Shown: positions 16,730 to 25,635 of the stretch, one piece after another
Position numbering within the stretch: position 1 is the stretch's first letter
Layout of the letters: each line of letters opens with the position of its first letter
Source: Marinobacter salsuginis
Lineage (GTDB): Bacteria > Pseudomonadota > Gammaproteobacteria > Pseudomonadales > Oleiphilaceae
Direction of reading: 5' to 3'
NCBI RefSeq assembly: GCF_009617755.1
Contig: NZ_BGZH01000006.1
Location: 48,361-112,360, forward strand
DNA: 64,000 nt
Notes under the pieces: generated by a model
The model's input: the letters and a program-made list of their open reading frames with translations, nothing else
Told to the model about the DNA's origin: nothing
Database searches by the model: none
Translations under genes and position numbers: made by a program

Positions 16730-17114
16730 CGCTTAGTTTTGTTGGCTCCATCACCGTGTTTAAACTAATTTCGCGGGCCCAATCTTTGACAACTTCGCAG
16801 GGCAGATTTCCGCCCTCCTCTGGCATGGTTGAAAGCACTTGATCAGCGAATAACTGATGAAGGCTCACAGCAATTGTTGAGCAGCGTCCAACTGGGAGCT
16901 CTATCTCTTCTCCAGGAAAGGCAATTGCCAGAATATTCAGTGCGATCGAATTCAGAACGTCGTTACGTCGGTTAGGTGTGCTAAACGATACCGAAGGATC
17001 CACCGAGACCGCTTGATAAAAATTGGTGGTGAATCCGCCCGTCTTCGCGTCCCGAAGACAGACAAACAGCGAGGTTGATACTGAGCGTCCTTTCGTCAGT
17101 GAAATCATCTTCAT
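16725..17114 (-). CDS. Hypothetical protein, 129 aa
   Basis: I do not recognise this protein. It is soluble, with no signal peptide or membrane helix, and mixed alpha/beta composition (SLFVCLRDAKTGGFTTNFYQ, IELPVGRCSTIAVSLHQLFA). An AGGAAG site lies 3-8 bases before the ATG, and an AT-rich dyad (GTATATAC and ATATAT arms) lies about 20-40 bases upstream. Its stop codon sits inside the palindrome CTAAGCGCTTAG (16725-16736), next to the 21-bp repeats. Being by rep, a maintenance role is possible. Confidence 0.6.
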   Translation of the reverse strand: MKMISLTKGRSVSTSLFVCLRDAKTGGFTTNFYQAVSVDPSVSFSTPNRRNDVLNSIALNILAIAFPGEEIELPVGRCSTIAVSLHQLFADQVLSTMPEEGGNLPCEVVKDWAREISLNTVMEPTKLSA

Positions 17115-17211
17115 GCTTCCTTCAATATATGTCCGTATATACTGGAGAAGTCTATGTTACGGATTGTAAAGTGTCTGTAGTAAGAAACAGGCAAATCCTG
17201 CCTTATAAAAC

Positions 17212-17814
17212 CTACAGGGTTTTATCTCTCAGCCGGTGGCTCAGTAGAAAAATCCCGTTACGCGACTCCACACCGAGCTTTTCACAGAGGCGATTCACAT
17301 AGGAACTAACGGTTTGCTGTTTCACTCCCAAAAAGTCACATATTTCCTTATTTGTCATGCCATCCCATATCAGTTTTAGGGTTTGGCTTTCGCGCTGTGA
17401 AAGGGCATCCAACGTGCTTTCACTGGACGACTTGGAGCTCGACAAAATACCCCCGGTCGCGCCTCTGCCAACTCTGGTTATCAGGTGGAGAGCCTCGTCA
17501 AATCCTCGATGAAGGTCAATGTAACCAGCACAACCTTTCGTAATCAGCACTTCAGGCGCCGACACTATGCCAATCACAATTATTTGTACGCCCGGAAAGC
17601 TAGCCATGATTTTCCGGATGTCTCTGAAACAAGATTGTTTGAGAAGATCGGCATCAACCAGGACTAAATCGGTCTCTTCCACGCTTTCCCAGAGTTCCAC
17701 CAGCGATTCAACTTGGTTCGAAACGTAAAAGTCCGGTAGCTTGTTGATGCTGGAGCTAAACGCATCTGCAAGTATGCGAAAGGGATAGACGATAGTGACG
17801 CTTACATAGCCCAT
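17212..17814 (-). CDS. LuxR/NarL-type regulator with degenerate receiver
   Basis: 200 residues. The C-terminal 65 residues are a LuxR-type HTH (LSQRESQTLKLIWDGMTNKE, ICDFLGVKQQTVSSYVNRLC, EKLGVESRN). The N-terminal 120 residues resemble a receiver, with Asp54 in VLVDADLL, but the usual acidic pair after the first strand is missing (VTIVYPFRILADAF) and no conserved Lys is clear. It is therefore probably not controlled by ordinary phosphorylation. It overlaps the upstream response regulator gene by 13 bases and is third in the operon 19168-17212. Confidence 0.85.
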   Translation of the reverse strand: MGYVSVTIVYPFRILADAFSSSINKLPDFYVSNQVESLVELWESVEETDLVLVDADLLKQSCFRDIRKIMASFPGVQIIVIGIVSAPEVLITKGCAGYIDLHRGFDEALHLITRVGRGATGGILSSSKSSSESTLDALSQRESQTLKLIWDGMTNKEICDFLGVKQQTVSSYVNRLCEKLGVESRNGIFLLSHRLRDKTL

Positions 17815-18782
17815 GTCGCCCTCCCTGATTCGGGCCCCATCAGGAGATCCCCTTTGAACCTTGCGTTGTCTGGCACCAGGAGTAGGCTGCCACCTAGCGG
17901 TTGGAGCTCCTGGATAACCAAAAGAAGAAGAGCGTTTCGCCGTATGGTTTTAGGATCCCGATCACCACACGGATCAAAAATGCTGTCCCCAAAAGGGGCG
18001 CCAGCATCAAAAGACAGAGATATCGTCCCGTTCGCGTGGCACTGTTTGAAAAAACTACTTCCCTGCCCTTCTGGGCATGCTTTGAGTAGCATCCACCAGT
18101 AAAAAAGTGCGCGTCGGCAGGTATCATTAAACTCTGACCCGAGCAACATCAAAGATTCGATGGATGAAAGAAAGTCGAGGATCAGCTCCTGTTCAGATGA
18201 CGAATCTATCAGCAGCAAATCAGACCAATCGAATGGCCTGAAGAAGGCAGAAAGCTCCAAGGCCTGATAAAAAGAAGTTTGTACCGTGGAATTGAAACCC
18301 AAGGCCTCGCACATTTGTGCAACGCCTGAGATCCTGGACTTTTGAATAGATGACCAGCGATCGTTCCCCGCCGCAATACGCCGTAGCTCTCGGCTTCGCG
18401 CCTGCAGAAGTCTACCGTGTGCCCTTACTATAAAATCTCGGACCTCGTCCGGATCCCAAGGCTTTTCAAGGTATCCGTCAATACCCGCCTCATTCACACA
18501 AATTTGAAGTGGGCCCACATCCGCATAGGCCGTCATAACCAGCCTGCGTATTGGCGGATATCGCTTGCTAACCTCTTTTAAAACTTCATCGCCAGTCATC
18601 CCAGGCATGCGTTGATCACTGATCAATACGTCAAACTGTTCACCGGCGTCCAGCGCGGTCAGCAACTCACTCCCTTCAAGAAAGGTCTTAATGTGAAAGT
18701 GCTCACCAAACTCCCATTGGAAAGCTCGCAAAGTTCTTGGTTCGTCATCAACAAAGGCCACTCTAATCTGAGGGGTGCTCAT
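17802..18782 (-). CDS. Response regulator with an unrecognised C-terminal output domain
   Basis: 326 residues. Residues 5-125 are a complete receiver: FVDDEP, phospho-acceptor Asp56 (LISDQRMPGMTG), Thr (MTAYA) and Lys (EKPWD), the subtype found before HD-GYP and similar outputs. A helix (ILLQARSRELRRIAAGN region) leads to about 190 residues that I do not recognise, rich in Leu and Ser, with SSSEQELILDFLSSIESLML and a Cys-containing tail. It may be an enzyme-like or helper output. It overlaps both neighbours (4 and 13 bases), so the three genes are co-translated. The likely partner is the hybrid kinase encoded divergently. Confidence 0.82.
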   Translation of the reverse strand: MSTPQIRVAFVDDEPRTLRAFQWEFGEHFHIKTFLEGSELLTALDAGEQFDVLISDQRMPGMTGDEVLKEVSKRYPPIRRLVMTAYADVGPLQICVNEAGIDGYLEKPWDPDEVRDFIVRAHGRLLQARSRELRRIAAGNDRWSSIQKSRISGVAQMCEALGFNSTVQTSFYQALELSAFFRPFDWSDLLLIDSSSEQELILDFLSSIESLMLLGSEFNDTCRRALFYWWMLLKACPEGQGSSFFKQCHANGTISLSFDAGAPFGDSIFDPCGDRDPKTIRRNALLLLVIQELQPLGGSLLLVPDNARFKGDLLMGPESGRATWAM

Positions 18783-19168
18783 ACGGCAGGCCCCTCCACC
18801 ATACGTTGAGCCGCCATAAGCGCGGAGTCTCGGAATAACTCTTTAATGGCTTTTGAGAGGCTGGCCAAATCAGAAATTCGAACCACACCGATCTGATTAA
18901 CCGCGAGCTTGATCGCACCGGCAGACGGGTTTTCCGCGAGCAGTATTCGATGTGTCGAAGTTTGGATCTGAGCAGGGTTCTTGAGCCAGGCTAAAGGCGG
19001 CTCATGCAGTATAAGGATCGCGCCGACCGGAAATGACGGTAGCGGTTGGTCATAGGAGTGAAAAATGACGTCGTCGCCAGGGAGGTGACGACCGATCACA
19101 TCAGGTTGCCCTGAAATACAGTGAATCACGCACAGTCCTTGTGGTGTTGGACGGTTTAGGGCTTCCAT
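18779..19168 (-). CDS. 129-aa protein, receiver-like fold, first in signalling operon
   Basis: I do not recognise a named family. The pattern of short hydrophobic strands and helices (GLCVIHCISG, DVIFHSYDQPL, GAILILHEPPLAWL, HRILLAENPS, IGVVRISDL) suggests a CheY-like pseudo-receiver without the acidic residues. The ribosome site is poor. The stop overlaps the response regulator start by four bases. Being first in the operon and divergent from the hydrolase/kinase pair, it probably takes part in the same pathway. Confidence 0.6.
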   Translation of the reverse strand: MEALNRPTPQGLCVIHCISGQPDVIGRHLPGDDVIFHSYDQPLPSFPVGAILILHEPPLAWLKNPAQIQTSTHRILLAENPSAGAIKLAVNQIGVVRISDLASLSKAIKELFRDSALMAAQRMVEGPAV

Positions 19169-19177
19169 TTTTCTGCA

Positions 19178-19199
19178 TCAGCAAAGTTAAATCTGCTGA
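19178..19199. promoter_or_regulatory. Inverted repeat between the two divergent signalling operons
   Basis: TCAGCA and TGCTGA arms separated by 10 bases lie in the 140-base gap between the two divergent starts (19168 and 19309). A shared operator is possible. No strong promoter boxes were recognised. Confidence 0.35.
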
Positions 19200-19308
19200 C
19201 TAGTGCCCATTTCAGCGATATGTTGTCCCGAATTGTGGCTCCGTGCCCGGAAATACCAATCGCTATCTAGTATTTTACACGCAAAGGATTTCAAAGGAAG
19301 ATTTGGAT

Positions 19309-20211
19309 ATGGCGCCTCTGCCCCCAAGGGAAATAGCGATCAATGGTTTCAGATGCCTTGCATTCAATGAGAACGCGCCAGGCACGCCCGTTGTACTAAT
19401 CCATGGTCTTCTTTGTTCCATTTATTTTTGGTGGCCTTCCCACCTATCTGTATTCGGCGACCGCCCAATCTTCGTCATTGGTTTGCCTGGTCACTATCCA
19501 TCGGCCTCACTTGGCCCTTCATCAAAACTGTCTGCTGATAGTCTTGCCAGTTCGGTACTTGAACAAATTAACCAGCTACTTGGAGCCACGACATCGTTTA
19601 TCCTGGTAGGACACTCAACAGGCGCGCATGCTGCGATAGCGGCCGCAGCCGTGGTGCCCGATCGAGTTCGAGGTCTCGTATCAATAGGTGGAGCAGTAAC
19701 CGGAAAGGAAGAAGGCGGCATCTACGCTGCTTTTCAATGGATGGCAAACAAGCTGGGCGGTTTAGGCCGGGCTTTGATTTCACCAGCGTTGCGGGTCAGC
19801 TCCCTAACTTTGGGCGTTCACAAACTGTTCATTGGTGATGTACTGGCAGAGCCCAAAAGCGTCATCAATCGACCCGACTTCCAAGCCTACTTGCCCTACT
19901 ATTTCCCCGCTCTTCAGAAAATCAGCGGCGTATCCATGGGCGTCTATTTTAGAGACTTGGCCAACATGGACCTCAGCCACATCATTCCGAGCATTCAATG
20001 TCCAGTGTTGGTAATGTGTGGCAACCGCGACCCGTATGTGTCCCTAGAACGAACTAAAGAGCTTTCAGATCTATTCCCCAACAGTAGTCTGGCGCTCATT
20101 GATGGGAGTGGGCACATGCCGATGTTTGAAAACTGGCCTCAATACCAGTCCGCTATTGAATCCTTTATGGCCAGGGTGGGCCAAAGTAATGCTCAAGTCG
20201 CTCACGCGTAG
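19309..20211 (+). CDS. Alpha/beta hydrolase in signalling operon
   Basis: 300 residues from ATG 19309, preceded by AAGGAAG 9 bases upstream; a GTG at 19243 would add 22 residues but has no site. The alpha/beta hydrolase fold is clear: VVLIHGLLCSIYFWWP (oxyanion loop), the nucleophile elbow GHSTGA with Ser103, acid CGNRDPYVS and His in DGSGHMPMFENWP. The triad is complete. There is no signal peptide, so it works in the cytoplasm. It overlaps the sensor kinase gene by 23 bases, so translation is likely coupled. It may make or break the signal sensed by the kinase; the substrate cannot be read from sequence. Confidence 0.88.
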   Translation: MAPLPPREIAINGFRCLAFNENAPGTPVVLIHGLLCSIYFWWPSHLSVFGDRPIFVIGLPGHYPSASLGPSSKLSADSLASSVLEQINQLLGATTSFILVGHSTGAHAAIAAAAVVPDRVRGLVSIGGAVTGKEEGGIYAAFQWMANKLGGLGRALISPALRVSSLTLGVHKLFIGDVLAEPKSVINRPDFQAYLPYYFPALQKISGVSMGVYFRDLANMDLSHIIPSIQCPVLVMCGNRDPYVSLERTKELSDLFPNSSLALIDGSGHMPMFENWPQYQSAIESFMARVGQSNAQVAHA

Positions 20212-23209
20212 CCTCACGCAGTTCAGCCCTGCTTTCGGTGATGTATCTCACTTAGAGCATTATCGCCCCGCTTATAAACAGAAAAACCTGGCTGATCGAG
20301 CTTACCTCAATCGAATTGGCTGCCTGATCTCGATTGTGATCGTAACTCTCGGCATCCCTCTGGATTACGTTGTTTACCCTGAGCAGTTTGTGCAGTTTGC
20401 GTTCCTGCGTGTCGCAGAAGTCGCGTTTCTTATGGCGATGTACTGCATTACCACCTTGCCATCCGTGAAGCCCTATCTATTCCTGGTCACAACAGCCTTC
20501 ACTTCATCGGTTATTTTAACGGTAGTGATCATTATCTATCAGACTGATGGAGCGACTTCGACCTACTATGCCGGCATCAATCTTGTGTTGCTCGGCATCG
20601 GATTTATGTTGGGGCTCTCATTCAAAGAAGCGCTGTTCTACACCTGTTTAACCCTTGCAAGTTATTTGGCTGTAAGCGCTGCCTCCGGAATCCCTGACGG
20701 TGCTTGGCGCATCGTGATTAATAACTCTTACTTCATATTTCTTACCGGTGTAGTTGCCAACATTGCTGCTTACTTTTCAGAGCGAGAGCGTTTTTATACG
20801 TTTTGCCAAGAGCAGGAAATTCAGCGGAAGAATTCCGAGCTGAAGGAAATGGATCGCCTGAAATCAGAATTCCTTGCTAACGTCTCCCACGAGCTCCGCA
20901 CGCCCCTTACAGTCATCGTTGGTCCTGCTAAACACCTGCTGGAAAACGAGGGCAACCAACTGTCCGAGCATTCCCGCGAGGTTATCGAGCGAATCGTCAG
21001 AAATGGCTCCCGATTGATTAAGCTGGTGAATGATGTTCTTGAAGTGATGAGCTTTGAGTCCGGCAAAAAGCACGCGAAACTCTCACCACTAGCCTTTGAT
21101 CGCGTCGTTAAATCCACGGCGGACCAACTCTCGGCTCTATTCCACTCTCAAAGTGGGCGGAAACTCCAAGTAAACATTGGTGATGAGGTCATTCCCGTGA
21201 GGGGCAGTGAAATGCAGCTGGAGCGTGTCTGCTTTAACCTCATACAGAACGCCTACAAGTTTTCGCCAGCCAAAAACGGAGAAGTCATCGTGTCCCTGGT
21301 CAGGCAAGGCAACAAGGCGGTGCTTACCGTGAAAGATAATGGCATTGGCATTGACCCGAAAGACCACAAAGTAATTTTCGAGAGATACCGTCAAGCCGAC
21401 GGATCGCAGACCCGCCGGTACCACGGAACAGGCATAGGATTGGCCCTCGTTAGAGAGATCGTCTCAGCCCATGGCGGAAGCATCGATGTTTCCAGCAAAC
21501 CCAATTTTGGAGCGACGTTTACTGTCTCCTTCCCTATTACAAACCAGGTAATCGATGAAACCTTCTCGACAGAGGATGAAAGAGTTGACCTCTTCCGAAG
21601 TGCAGAAGTTGACTGTCTCAACAGCTTCGAACAACGATCTGCCGTGAGCGCCGGCAATAAGCCATTGTGTCTCGTTGTTGATGATGAGCCAGATATGGCC
21701 GCCTATATCAGAACAGTGTTGGCGTCGGAATTCGAGGTACAGATCGCCGTTGACGCCTACGAGGGCCAGAAGCTGTTTGAGCAGACCAGGCCAAGCTGCG
21801 TGATCAGTGATCAGATGCTTCCTGGAATGAGTGGTGCGGAGTTTGTCGCCTGGTGCAGGCGCCAGCCGAATGGCCAAACAGTCCCGATCATTATGCTGAC
21901 CGCTAAAAACGATCCACTGACAAAACAGGCGGCGATCGATGCGGGATCCGATGCATTTCTAGGAAAGCCGTTTGATGCAATCGCTCTCCGTAAATCGCTT
22001 GCCGACCTCATGAAAAGTTCGGATAGAGGCGTCATCGCCCGCCCGAAACTCGTGATCGTTGATGATGAGGACGATATCGCTGCAGTCCTAGTAGACCTCT
22101 TCCAAAGCAGCTACGACATTATTCGTGTTGCCGACGGGGGATCCGCGGTTGAAACCATACGTGAATGCCAACCCTCGGCTGTGCTTCTCGACCACATGCT
22201 GCCAGACAAAGATGGCATCGACATACTTACAGAGTTGAAAGCAAGCAACGAGCTGCGATCAATCCCCGTAATACTTCTCACAGCGAACACAAAGAGCAAT
22301 GTTAAAGAGCAGGCTCTAAAGCTTGGCGTTGATGACTTTTTATCAAAGCCGTTTTCTGGCCCAGAACTCACCACGCGCGTTTTCAATTTGGTGCAACGCA
22401 CTCGCCTCGAAAGGCTGCTGGAAAGCAAAAACAGCGAACTCGAAAAGGCAATCTGCGAACTCAAAGCCAGTGAGGCTCAACTAATCCACTCAGAGCGCTG
22501 GAGAACACTCAACCACTTTGCCGGCGCACTCATCCATGAAATTGGGAACCCTCTGAATTACGCCCTGTCTGCTGCGCGTGTAGCCGCTAACCACAGTGAC
22601 GATGCCGTGCGGGTTGAAGCTTTGGCCGACGCCACAGAGGGGCTTCAACGCATTCAGCTAATGGTGCGCGAGCTGAGAGATTTCCTTGCCCCTACCGCAA
22701 CGCCATCTTTAGAGCTGAGACCGATATCATTGGTGGAGGTAATTGCGCGGGCAGCAAAACTGAACGCAGATCGCATGAGCCAGGTGACGCTCTCTGTGAG
22801 GGACGTCGAAGTAGAGGTTGTGGCGTCTGACTCCGCGCTTATGCATGTTCTCGGGAATCTGATCGATAATGCCCTTTACGCCATTTTGGAGAAACCAGTG
22901 GCTGACCCCCGCATCGATATCCAGGGAGCAATTGATGAAGAAGGACGATTTGTAACCCTCTCAGTTTCCGACAATGGCCCAGGTGTCCCTGCACATCTTG
23001 GCTCACAAATCTTTGAGCCCTTCATCCACTCCAACAAATCAAGCGGCCTCGGCCTCGGCCTATCTATTTGCAAGACGCTAATCGATAAAATGGGTGGGCT
23101 TATCGTTCTGGAACCCACTGACCATGGGGCCACCTTTAAAATAACGCTGCCTCTCGCACATCAGAGCCAGCCATCCCCGCTACTTACTGCATTACCTGAG
23201 ACCATCTAG
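20189..23209 (+). CDS. Membrane hybrid histidine kinase, HK-REC-REC-HK (1006 aa)
   Basis: The ATG at 20189 lies inside the end of the hydrolase gene. About six membrane helices (residues about 40-200) form an integral sensor domain with almost no outside loops and the motif YYAGINLVLLGIGF. Then: HisKA with His234 (NVSHELRTPL), HATPase (NLIQNAYKFSP, DNGIGI, GTGIGLAL), receiver 1 with Asp541 (ISDQMLPGMSG), receiver 2 with Asp668 (LLDHMLPDKDG), coiled coil, and a second kinase module with His783 (LIHEIGNPLN), NLIDNALYA, DNGPGVP and GLGLGLSI. Both kinases and both receivers keep their key residues. The lack of a periplasmic domain suggests a lipophilic or membrane-borne signal. Phosphate may pass to the response regulator at 17802-18782. 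Confidence 0.9.
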   Translation: MLKSLTRSLTQFSPAFGDVSHLEHYRPAYKQKNLADRAYLNRIGCLISIVIVTLGIPLDYVVYPEQFVQFAFLRVAEVAFLMAMYCITTLPSVKPYLFLVTTAFTSSVILTVVIIIYQTDGATSTYYAGINLVLLGIGFMLGLSFKEALFYTCLTLASYLAVSAASGIPDGAWRIVINNSYFIFLTGVVANIAAYFSERERFYTFCQEQEIQRKNSELKEMDRLKSEFLANVSHELRTPLTVIVGPAKHLLENEGNQLSEHSREVIERIVRNGSRLIKLVNDVLEVMSFESGKKHAKLSPLAFDRVVKSTADQLSALFHSQSGRKLQVNIGDEVIPVRGSEMQLERVCFNLIQNAYKFSPAKNGEVIVSLVRQGNKAVLTVKDNGIGIDPKDHKVIFERYRQADGSQTRRYHGTGIGLALVREIVSAHGGSIDVSSKPNFGATFTVSFPITNQVIDETFSTEDERVDLFRSAEVDCLNSFEQRSAVSAGNKPLCLVVDDEPDMAAYIRTVLASEFEVQIAVDAYEGQKLFEQTRPSCVISDQMLPGMSGAEFVAWCRRQPNGQTVPIIMLTAKNDPLTKQAAIDAGSDAFLGKPFDAIALRKSLADLMKSSDRGVIARPKLVIVDDEDDIAAVLVDLFQSSYDIIRVADGGSAVETIRECQPSAVLLDHMLPDKDGIDILTELKASNELRSIPVILLTANTKSNVKEQALKLGVDDFLSKPFSGPELTTRVFNLVQRTRLERLLESKNSELEKAICELKASEAQLIHSERWRTLNHFAGALIHEIGNPLNYALSAARVAANHSDDAVRVEALADATEGLQRIQLMVRELRDFLAPTATPSLELRPISLVEVIARAAKLNADRMSQVTLSVRDVEVEVVASDSALMHVLGNLIDNALYAILEKPVADPRIDIQGAIDEEGRFVTLSVSDNGPGVPAHLGSQIFEPFIHSNKSSGLGLGLSICKTLIDKMGGLIVLEPTDHGATFKITLPLAHQSQPSPLLTALPETI

Positions 23210-23255
23210 CCTGCATGTCCTTTGGCGCTGGGTTGTATATCGCAAACGGATTAAT

Positions 23256-23330
23256 TCATATAAAATTAATTGGTTTCGTACACAACTATAAATTCAATCG
23301 TAATTAATTGGATTGAATTCTCTAACCAGT
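23256..23330. promoter_or_regulatory. AT-rich region with TCATATA half-site and AATTAATTGG repeats
   Basis: TCATATAAAAT at 23256-23266 matches half of the dyad found at the tra operons, and AATTAATTGG occurs twice (about 23264 and 23304). It lies upstream of the tandem-RHH gene at 23388, suggesting autoregulation. Confidence 0.4.
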
Positions 23331-23387
23331 TGCAGCACCGGACGCCGCCATGATTGCCACGCCGGTGTGCAAACAGTGAGGCAGTAG

Positions 23388-23699
23388 ATGACGACCGCGA
23401 AAAAAGCTGAGAGAACCCTTCAACAAGTAAAAATGCCAGATGACCTTCACAGAGCAATCAAAATGAAGGCCGTGCAAGATGACGTTTTAATGCAAGAAGT
23501 GTTCGATGAAGCAATGGAGAAACTAATCGCGGACAGAAAAACCAAGAAGATCCAGTACCTTGCCTCCCCGCGCGAGGGCAAATCCAGATCCTTTTGGCTA
23601 CGGGACTCTATACTTGCCGAAGTACAATCGGCGGCAGAGCAAGACGACGTGCCTGTAAACCGGGTCGAATACACTGCCCTGGTTCGTTTTTTCGAATAA
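23388..23699 (+). CDS. Tandem ribbon-helix-helix (TraY-like) DNA-binding protein, paralogue
   Basis: 103 residues, with GAGG 9 bases before the ATG. Two RHH-like units are seen: QQVKMPDDLHRAIKMKAVQD-DVLMQEVFDEAMEKLI, and SRSFWLRDSILAEVQSAAEQ-DDVPVNRVEYTALVRFF. The joining part YLASPREGKSRSFWL is shared with the protein at 35881-36192 (YLASPRDGVYISIWL), as is the NRV-YT-LV ending, so the two are paralogues. F-plasmid TraY also has tandem RHH units. It follows the kinase gene, far from tra, and may be a second regulator of transfer or of plasmid cargo. Confidence 0.7.
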   Translation: MTTAKKAERTLQQVKMPDDLHRAIKMKAVQDDVLMQEVFDEAMEKLIADRKTKKIQYLASPREGKSRSFWLRDSILAEVQSAAEQDDVPVNRVEYTALVRFFE

Positions 23700-23707
23700 A
23701 ATTCAAT

Positions 23708-23728
23708 GGGCTTTCATGGAGAAAGCCC
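23708..23728 (+). terminator. Hairpin after the RHH gene
   Basis: GGGCTTTC and GAAAGCCC form an 8-base stem with a 5-base loop, 9 bases after the stop codon. The T-run after it is weak (GCTCTT). Confidence 0.55.
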
Positions 23729-23799
23729 GCTCTTAAACAAAAGCGAACATTCGTAGCGCCTCTTCACGTGCAGCATTAGCATTCAACGCCTCTGGGGGA

Positions 23800-24173
23800 G
23801 AAAGCTTTTCAAACATGGTGTGCCAGCAGGCCCAGTACTTCAGCACCATCGAGCCAACACTTACCGATCTGAAGCCGGGGTACGCGGAAGCCAAAGTACC
23901 TTTCAGTAGATTCCGCAGGTGATGACGGTGAATTATCTGGCCAAGGCCAAAACAGACCTGCGTGCGATTGCAGACGGAGACGGTATTGATTGGGAAGCAG
24001 CCGGTGAAAAAGTGGTACCGGTTTCAATGATCGATGAGGATGGGCAGACAGTATTTACTGCCCAGATCACGATGAATGTGCGCGGTGTCTTTATTCATAA
24101 GCTCAAGCCTGATGGCCACGGGCCAGAATGTATAAGAAATATTATCAATAAGTCGCTGAGAATATGGTATTAA
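23800..24173 (+). pseudogene. Decayed DUF4442/hotdog-fold thioesterase-like gene
   Basis: Two frames carry parts of one family. The first encodes YFSTIEPTLTDLKPGYAEAK followed by VPFSR and a stop at 23922; the second, from 23922, encodes MTVNYLAKAKTDLRAIADGD and VPVSMIDEDGQTVFTAQITM. These are respectively the N-terminal and C-terminal motifs of DUF4442 proteins, but the central helix segment is missing, so a deletion joined them out of frame. The tail after NVR appears unrelated. No working product is expected. Confidence 0.55.
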
Positions 24174-24207
24174 TGCCCGCAACACGCATATCGAAGGTAA
24201 TATTTAC

Positions 24208-24888
24208 ATGCAAGATATTGGGGTATCCGTCAGTGGGCTGGTGGGGCTAATTATTACCAGCTCGATACTCATTGCTGTACCTGGCCCAAGCATCATGCTT
24301 TTTATCGGGCAAGTTATTATGAAGGGCAGAAGTCATGCATTGCGTGGCGTGATCGGTAATGCAATTGGCATGTTAAGCATTGCGATACTTCTTTCTTTTG
24401 GACTTGGCCCTCTTATATTGAAATCCGATTTTGCTTTGCCTGCTATCCGAATGCTGGGTGCGGTCGCCTTGCTGCTTATCGGCATAGGGTATCTTGTAGC
24501 CTCAAAAGCGGCGAGTCCGGCTGCAACTGACCGGCCAGCAAAGAGAAAGTCACCGCTCACTGCGGGAGTGATAGTGGGTATCACCAACCCCAAGGCATTG
24601 ATCATGTTCGGAACCATAGTTCCAAGCTTCCTCAGCGGCAATCTTGCGAGCCCCACGAACGTCCTGATCATGTACTCGATGATACCTATCCTATTGGGTA
24701 TTGCGATCGATAGCGTGTGGGTTGTCGTTGCTCACAGCTTAAGCTCCCGCCTTTTTTCCAACGCAGACAGTGTGAGAATAGTAAACCGTATCGGAGGAGG
24801 CTTAATTATTCTGATGGCCCTTATGTTGGCACGCGAAGCTGTTTCTGGTTTTTTGTCAATCAACAGGTGGCCGGCACCGTGGGCGTGA
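24208..24888 (+). CDS. LysE/RhtB family exporter
   Basis: 226 residues with about six membrane helices. The LysE signature is present at the start (ISSSILIAVPGPSIMLFIGQ-type segment, PGP motif) and again in GITNPKALIMFGTIVPSFL (NPK motif). Members export amino acids or related molecules. It stands alone, followed by the Lrp gene on the other strand, and a second exporter of the same family lies at 25636. Confidence 0.85.
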   Translation: MQDIGVSVSGLVGLIITSSILIAVPGPSIMLFIGQVIMKGRSHALRGVIGNAIGMLSIAILLSFGLGPLILKSDFALPAIRMLGAVALLLIGIGYLVASKAASPAATDRPAKRKSPLTAGVIVGITNPKALIMFGTIVPSFLSGNLASPTNVLIMYSMIPILLGIAIDSVWVVVAHSLSSRLFSNADSVRIVNRIGGGLIILMALMLAREAVSGFLSINRWPAPWA

Positions 24889-25021
24889 CCGAACTGGGGG
24901 AAGCTTTCTCTATTTTTTAAAAACTGAGTGTGCCGTGGAACAGAACCGGGCCGCTGTTTTTCCCTCCGGTAGTGATCACGGGTATTCCGTATCTGAAGAT
25001 AATCGATGTCTGGTGGCCGGT

Positions 25022-25504
25022 TTACCCCGGCAAATGAATCAGCGGAAGTGGCGATTGGGGTTTGACGGTCTGGATCGCAAAGTTGCTTCGAATGTCCCGA
25101 ACCCCAGGTAACTTGAGCAGCGTATTGCTCAAAAACTCCTTGTAGGCGCGAAGATCGGGCACCGCAACCTGCAACAGGAAATCCGACTCCCCGGACACTA
25201 GGTGAGCCATCACCACTTCTGGCATAACACTCACCGCCTCGCAAAAAGCCTCGGCTTCCTTTTCCTGATGACGTTCCACTTTGATGCCAACGAATACGGT
25301 TAGCCCCAAACCCACTTTTTCCTGATCCAGGATGGCGCTGTAGCCCTTGATCACTCCGGATTCTTCAAGCAGCCGCACCCTTCGTGAGCAAGGCGACGGG
25401 GACAGGTCTATTCCCTCGGCCAGATCCGTGTTGGGCGCGCGGCCATCCGTCTGCAGTGCCTCCAGAAGTTTTCGATCAAATCGGTCTAACTTATGGGTTG
25501 GCAT
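25022..25504 (-). CDS. Lrp/AsnC family transcriptional regulator
   Basis: 160 residues from ATG 25504 (GGAG 9 bases upstream; an in-frame ATG at 25516 lacks one). The N-terminal HTH reads LDRFDRKLLEALQTDGRAPN then LSPSPCSRRVRLLEESGVI; the C-terminal RAM/AsnC ligand domain reads LTVFVGIKVERHQEKEAEAF then GESDFLLQVAVPDLRAYKEF. It diverges from the LysE exporter at 25636 with 131 bases between, so it most likely controls that exporter in response to an amino acid. Confidence 0.92.
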   Translation of the reverse strand: MPTHKLDRFDRKLLEALQTDGRAPNTDLAEGIDLSPSPCSRRVRLLEESGVIKGYSAILDQEKVGLGLTVFVGIKVERHQEKEAEAFCEAVSVMPEVVMAHLVSGESDFLLQVAVPDLRAYKEFLSNTLLKLPGVRDIRSNFAIQTVKPQSPLPLIHLPG

Positions 25505-25635
25505 TAGAATCTCCATATAAGGATAAAATTAGCGAATAGCACCAATTTTATATTCTTTTGTGGCTGACAACGCAACCATACGCTAAACAACGGACGGTAT
25601 AATCAAGGCTTTAATACCGACAAGAGACATGACCC

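Noticed and set aside
16488..16736. Plus-strand frame with heptapeptide repeats
   Set aside because: The peptide repeats are simply the 21-bp DNA repeats translated; the frame runs over the HigA-like gene start and has no ribosome site.
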